In this document: piece after piece, positions 60,909 to 64,000 of the stretch
Numbering within the stretch: position 1 is the stretch's first letter
Layout of the letters: the number at the start of each line of letters is the position of its first letter
From: Betaproteobacteria bacterium
GTDB lineage: Bacteria > Pseudomonadota > Gammaproteobacteria > Burkholderiales > Rhodocyclaceae
Direction: 5' to 3'
Length of the DNA: 64,000 nucleotides
Assembly (NCBI GenBank): GCA_009782565.1
Contig: WRIU01000008.1
Coordinates: 1-64,000, forward strand
Translations under genes and position numbers: made by a program
The notes under the pieces: generated by a model
What the model was told of the DNA's origin: nothing
The model's database searches: none
The model's input: only the letters and a program-made list of their open reading frames with translations

Positions 60909-61970
60909 TTGAGCGCGCAGCAATATCCTTCTTCCCAATCCCCTCTTTCCTACCGCGATGCCGGGGTCGACATCGACGCGGGCGATGCGTTGGTCGACCG
61001 GATCAAGCCCTTCGCCAGGAAAACGATGCGCCCCGAGGTGATGGGGGGCATCGGCGGCTTCGGCGCGTTGTTCAATCTATCGGGAAAATACCGCGAGCCG
61101 GTGCTCGTCTCCGGAACCGACGGTGTGGGAACCAAGCTCAAGCTGGCGTTCATGCTCGATAAGCACGACACCGTGGGGCAAGACCTCGTGGCGATGAGCG
61201 TGAACGACATCCTGGTGCAGGGCGCCGAGCCTCTGTTCTTCCTCGATTATTTCGCTTGCGGCAAGCTCGATGTCGGCACGGCAGCCACGGTAGTGCAGGG
61301 CATTGCCCGTGGCTGCGAGTTCGCGGGTTGCGCGCTGATCGGTGGAGAAACCGCCGAGATGCCCGGCATGTACCCGGACGGGGAATACGACCTCGCCGGG
61401 TTTGCCGTGGGTGCGGTGGAGAAAAGCGACATCATAGACGGTACGCGGATCGTGCCGGGTGACGTGGTGTTGGGGCTTGCTTCCAGTGGCGCGCATTCCA
61501 ACGGTTATTCCCTGATTCGCAAGATTGTTGAAGTGAGCGGAGTCGATCTCGACGCCGATTTTCACGGGCGTCCCCTGCGGGACGCATTGCTGGAACCGAC
61601 CCGCATCTACGTCAAGCCGCTGCTTTCGGTTTTCCGCGACCTGCCCGGTGTGGTGAAGGGGCTGGCGCACATCACCGGCGGCGGCCTCACCGAAAATGTG
61701 CCGCGCATCCTGGGCAAAGAACTCATCGCGCGGATTGATGCCCGTAGCTGGACGTTGCCGCCCCTGTTCCAGTGGTTGCAGGAAGCGGGGCATGTTGCAG
61801 ATCAGGAAATGCACCGGGTCTTCAACTGCGGCATCGGCATGGCGGTGGTTGTGTCTGAAGCCGATGCCGACGCGGTTGCAGCCAAACTCACCGGGGCGGG
61901 GGAGGCCGTCTACCGCATTGGACGTATCGACCGGCGCGGGGAGAGTGAGGCGCAATGTATTGTGGGGTGA
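60909..61970 (+). CDS. purM: Phosphoribosylformylglycinamidine cyclo-ligase
   Basis: PurM (AIR synthetase) closes the imidazole ring in purine synthesis. The 353-residue protein has [28 protein letters not shown], the [11 protein letters not shown] motif and [18 protein letters not shown] with GGAGAAA five bases upstream (60897-60903) is the best start; no Met lies near. It is divergent from the AI-2E permease, the conserved arrangement. Confidence 0.95.
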   Translation: MSAQQYPSSQSPLSYRDAGVDIDAGDALVDRIKPFARKTMRPEVMGGIGGFGALFNLSGKYREPVLVSGTDGVGTKLKLAFMLDKHDTVGQDLVAMSVNDILVQGAEPLFFLDYFACGKLDVGTAATVVQGIARGCEFAGCALIGGETAEMPGMYPDGEYDLAGFAVGAVEKSDIIDGTRIVPGDVVLGLASSGAHSNGYSLIRKIVEVSGVDLDADFHGRPLRDALLEPTRIYVKPLLSVFRDLPGVVKGLAHITGGGLTENVPRILGKELIARIDARSWTLPPLFQWLQEAGHVADQEMHRVFNCGIGMAVVVSEADADAVAAKLTGAGEAVYRIGRIDRRGESEAQCIVG

Positions 61971-61973
61971 GGT

Positions 61974-64000
61974 TTATTGCCCCAGATTCCGCCCCTCCGT
62001 CATCCCACTATGACGCAGCAGCGCATCCACTGACGGCGCGCGGCCACGGAAGGCGGTGAAGGATTCAATCGCGGGGCGGCTGCTGCCGACGGCGAGGATT
62101 TCGCGCCAGAAACGCTCGCCGGTGGCAGGGTCGAGCAGGCTGCGCGCGCCGTCAGTCAGCCTGCCTTCTTCGGCAGCTTCTTCAAAGGCCGCGAAGGCGT
62201 CGGCGGAAAGCACTTCGGCCCATTTGTAGCTGTAATAGCCCGCTGCGTAACCGCCCGAGAAGATGTGCGAAAAGCTGTGCGGGAAACGATGCCAAACCGG
62301 GGGAAACAGCACGGCGACCTCGCGCCGGACGTCATCGAGGAGCGCCAATACGTGTTCGATGGGCACGTCGCCGGAAGCTGCCGCGCCCGCCGCGTCGCTG
62401 TGCAGGAGCAGGTCGAACAGGGCAAACTCGATCTGGCGCATCATCTGTATGCCGCTCTGGAAGTTGCGCGCGGCAATCATTTTGTCGTAGAGCGTGCGCG
62501 GGAGCGGCTCGCCGGTGTCGACGTGCGCGGTCATCATCGAGAGCACGTCCCATTCCCAGCAGAAGTTTTCCATGAATTGGCTGGGAAGCTCGACAGCGTC
62601 CCATTCCACGCCGTTGATGCCGGAGACGGCCAGCTCGTCGGCACGGGTCAGCAGGTGGTGCAGGCCGTGGCCGGTTTCGTGGAAGAGGGTGAGGACGTCA
62701 TCGTGGGAGAAAGTGGCCGGTTTGCCATCGACGGGGCCGGGGAAATTGCACATGAGCCAGGCCACGGGCGTGGTGAGGCCGTCAACATTCTGGCTGCGGC
62801 TGCGGGCGGAATCCATCCAGGCTCCACCGCGCTTGGTGTCGCGGGCGGTCAGGTCGAGGTAGAACTGGCCGATCAGTTCATTGTTTTTCTCGATACGGAA
62901 GAAGCGGACGTCTTCGTGCCAGCCCGGTGCGCTATCGGGGGCGATTTCGACCCCATAAAGCCGACGGATGACGGCAAAGAGACCGTCGAGTACGCGGGGT
63001 TCGGGGAAGTATTGTTTGACTTCTTCTTCGGAGTAGGCGTAGCGGCTCATCCGCAGTTTTTCCGAAGCCCAGGCAACATCCCACGGTTCCAGCGGATCGA
63101 GCCCAAGCTCTTCGCGGGCAAAGGTTTTCAGTTCGGCCAAGTCGCGCTCGGCAAAGGGTTTTGCCTTCTCCCCGAGTTCGCGCAGGAAGGCAATCGCCTG
63201 TGCGGGGGAATCCGCCATTTTCGGGACGAGCGAGACTTCGGCGTAGTTCTGATAGCCGAGCAACGCCGCTTCCTCGGAACGCAGGGCGAGGATGCGCCCT
63301 ATCAACGGGCCGTTGTCCCATTTCGCCTTGCCGTCACCGTTTCCAGTGTTGGCATCGGTGAATTCCGAGGCGCGGGTGGCATTGGCGCGGTACATGCGCG
63401 CGCGCAGGGCGCGGTCGTCGGCGTACTGCATGACTGGTAGCCAGGAAGGGTGTTGAAGGGTGAATTTCCAGCCGGGTTTGCCGTCTCTTTCCGCTGCCGC
63501 GCGGGCGGCGGCGCAGGCGGAGGGAGGGATGCCCGCCAGCCCCGCTTCGTCGGTGATCCATTCGGCGTAGGCGTTGGTGGCATCGAGCAGGTTTTCGGAG
63601 AATTTCGCAGCCAGTCCGGAAAGCTCTTCCTGTATCGCCTTGAAGCGCGGTTTGGTTTCTTCCGGCAATTCCGCGCCAGAAAGGCGAAAATCGCGGATTT
63701 CGCGGTCGATGATGTGGCAGCGCACCGGGCTTAATGCGGTGTACTCCGGACTCGCGGCAAGCGCCTTGTACTTGCGGAAAAGAGCGATGTTTTGCCCCAG
63801 TTCGGCGAAGAAGCCGGCAACTTCCGGCAACATGGCGTTATATGCCTCGCGCCAGGGGGGGACGTCCAGCACGCCATGCAGGTGGCCGACGATGCCCCAG
63901 GCGCGATTCAGGCGTTCGCCCGTCTCGAACATCGGCGCGACGAATTCGTCCCAGTTCAAAGGTGTGGCATCGGCAGTGAGTTTGTCAATCAACGCGCCGT
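61974..64000 (-). CDS. prlC: Oligopeptidase A (M3 family), runs off the right edge
   Basis: A cytosolic zinc endopeptidase that degrades signal peptides and other oligopeptides. 672 residues lie within the window. The zinc-binding HExxH motif is in TLFHETGHGLHHL, the downstream glutamate is in VELPSQFMENFCWE, and the C-terminal FSHIFSGGYAAGYYSYKWAEV is typical of M3. By comparison with known relatives about 30 N-terminal residues are beyond base 64,000, so the ORF is partial at its 5' end. Confidence 0.93.
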   Translation of the reverse strand, partial: GALIDKLTADATPLNWDEFVAPMFETGERLNRAWGIVGHLHGVLDVPPWREAYNAMLPEVAGFFAELGQNIALFRKYKALAASPEYTALSPVRCHIIDREIRDFRLSGAELPEETKPRFKAIQEELSGLAAKFSENLLDATNAYAEWITDEAGLAGIPPSACAAARAAAERDGKPGWKFTLQHPSWLPVMQYADDRALRARMYRANATRASEFTDANTGNGDGKAKWDNGPLIGRILALRSEEAALLGYQNYAEVSLVPKMADSPAQAIAFLRELGEKAKPFAERDLAELKTFAREELGLDPLEPWDVAWASEKLRMSRYAYSEEEVKQYFPEPRVLDGLFAVIRRLYGVEIAPDSAPGWHEDVRFFRIEKNNELIGQFYLDLTARDTKRGGAWMDSARSRSQNVDGLTTPVAWLMCNFPGPVDGKPATFSHDDVLTLFHETGHGLHHLLTRADELAVSGINGVEWDAVELPSQFMENFCWEWDVLSMMTAHVDTGEPLPRTLYDKMIAARNFQSGIQMMRQIEFALFDLLLHSDAAGAAASGDVPIEHVLALLDDVRREVAVLFPPVWHRFPHSFSHIFSGGYAAGYYSYKWAEVLSADAFAAFEEAAEEGRLTDGARSLLDPATGERFWREILAVGSSRPAIESFTAFRGRAPSVDALLRHSGMTEGRNLGQ

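Noticed and set aside
62265-63440. 391-codon open frame antisense to prlC
   Set aside because: Shadow of a well-supported peptidase gene, with no recognisable motif.

Overview
The window reads as a GC-rich betaproteobacterial chromosome, probably near the Rhodocyclales. This rests on gene order and protein style: rpsU-dnaG-rpoD, leuS-lptE-holA-proA-xerD, and the purM / AI-2E permease / hda / HAD phosphatase cluster close to pcnB-folK. There is no rRNA marker, so the genus is not assigned.

Bases 1 to about 22,088 are accessory DNA. They hold an IS5-family insertion sequence (93-823), a gene-free stretch unusually rich in short perfect hairpins (about 1225-1936), a tyrosine recombinase (1976-2839), and one long, tightly overlapping operon (3081-16606). 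The operon encodes a large P-loop ATPase, a short PglZ-like phosphatase-fold protein, a TIGR04255-type protein, a PIN-domain toxin-antitoxin pair, a DUF1156 zinc-ribbon adenine methylase, an unrecognised 165-residue protein, an AAA ATPase plus DUF4276 TOPRIM-like pair, and an SNF2 helicase. The set ATPase + PglZ + COG1743-type methylase + SNF2 helicase is most like type 3 BREX (phage exclusion). BrxA, BrxB, BrxF and BrxL are not visible and the accessory genes are unusual, so it looks like a divergent BREX-related defence operon. Downstream are a decayed IS1595-like transposase and a plasmid/ICE-like block: AlpA-type regulator, CHC2 zinc-finger primase-like protein, DUF3631 helicase-like protein, a small TubC-N-like protein and a KfrA-type coiled-coil DNA binder with a palindromic operator. 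This part abuts the 3' end of a tRNA-Ile(CAU) gene, the classical side for island integration.

From about 22.1 kb to the right edge the DNA is mostly core chromosome: rpoD-dnaG-rpsU with divergent tsaD; a YhdP/AsmA-like giant; glnE; mltA; a DUF815 ATPase; plsY; folB; an H-NS-like protein; xerD-proA-holA-lptE-leuS; uvrD; an aromatic/aspartate aminotransferase; uvrB; folK-pcnB; three zinc-ribbon membrane proteins; a HAD phosphatase; hda; an AI-2E family permease; purM; and oligopeptidase A, which runs off the right end.

Two insertions stand out in the core. One is a low-GC gene pair between uvrB and folK that looks like an L,D-transpeptidase-fold toxin with an exported immunity protein. The other is the run of zinc-ribbon / transmembrane / low-complexity proteins, two of which share an identical four-cysteine C-terminal signature. 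Short dispersed palindromic repeats (near glnE, within the 5' end of the DUF815 gene, and upstream of the AI-2E permease) and a candidate small RNA upstream of leuS are also noted. All calls come from reading the sequence; no database search was run.
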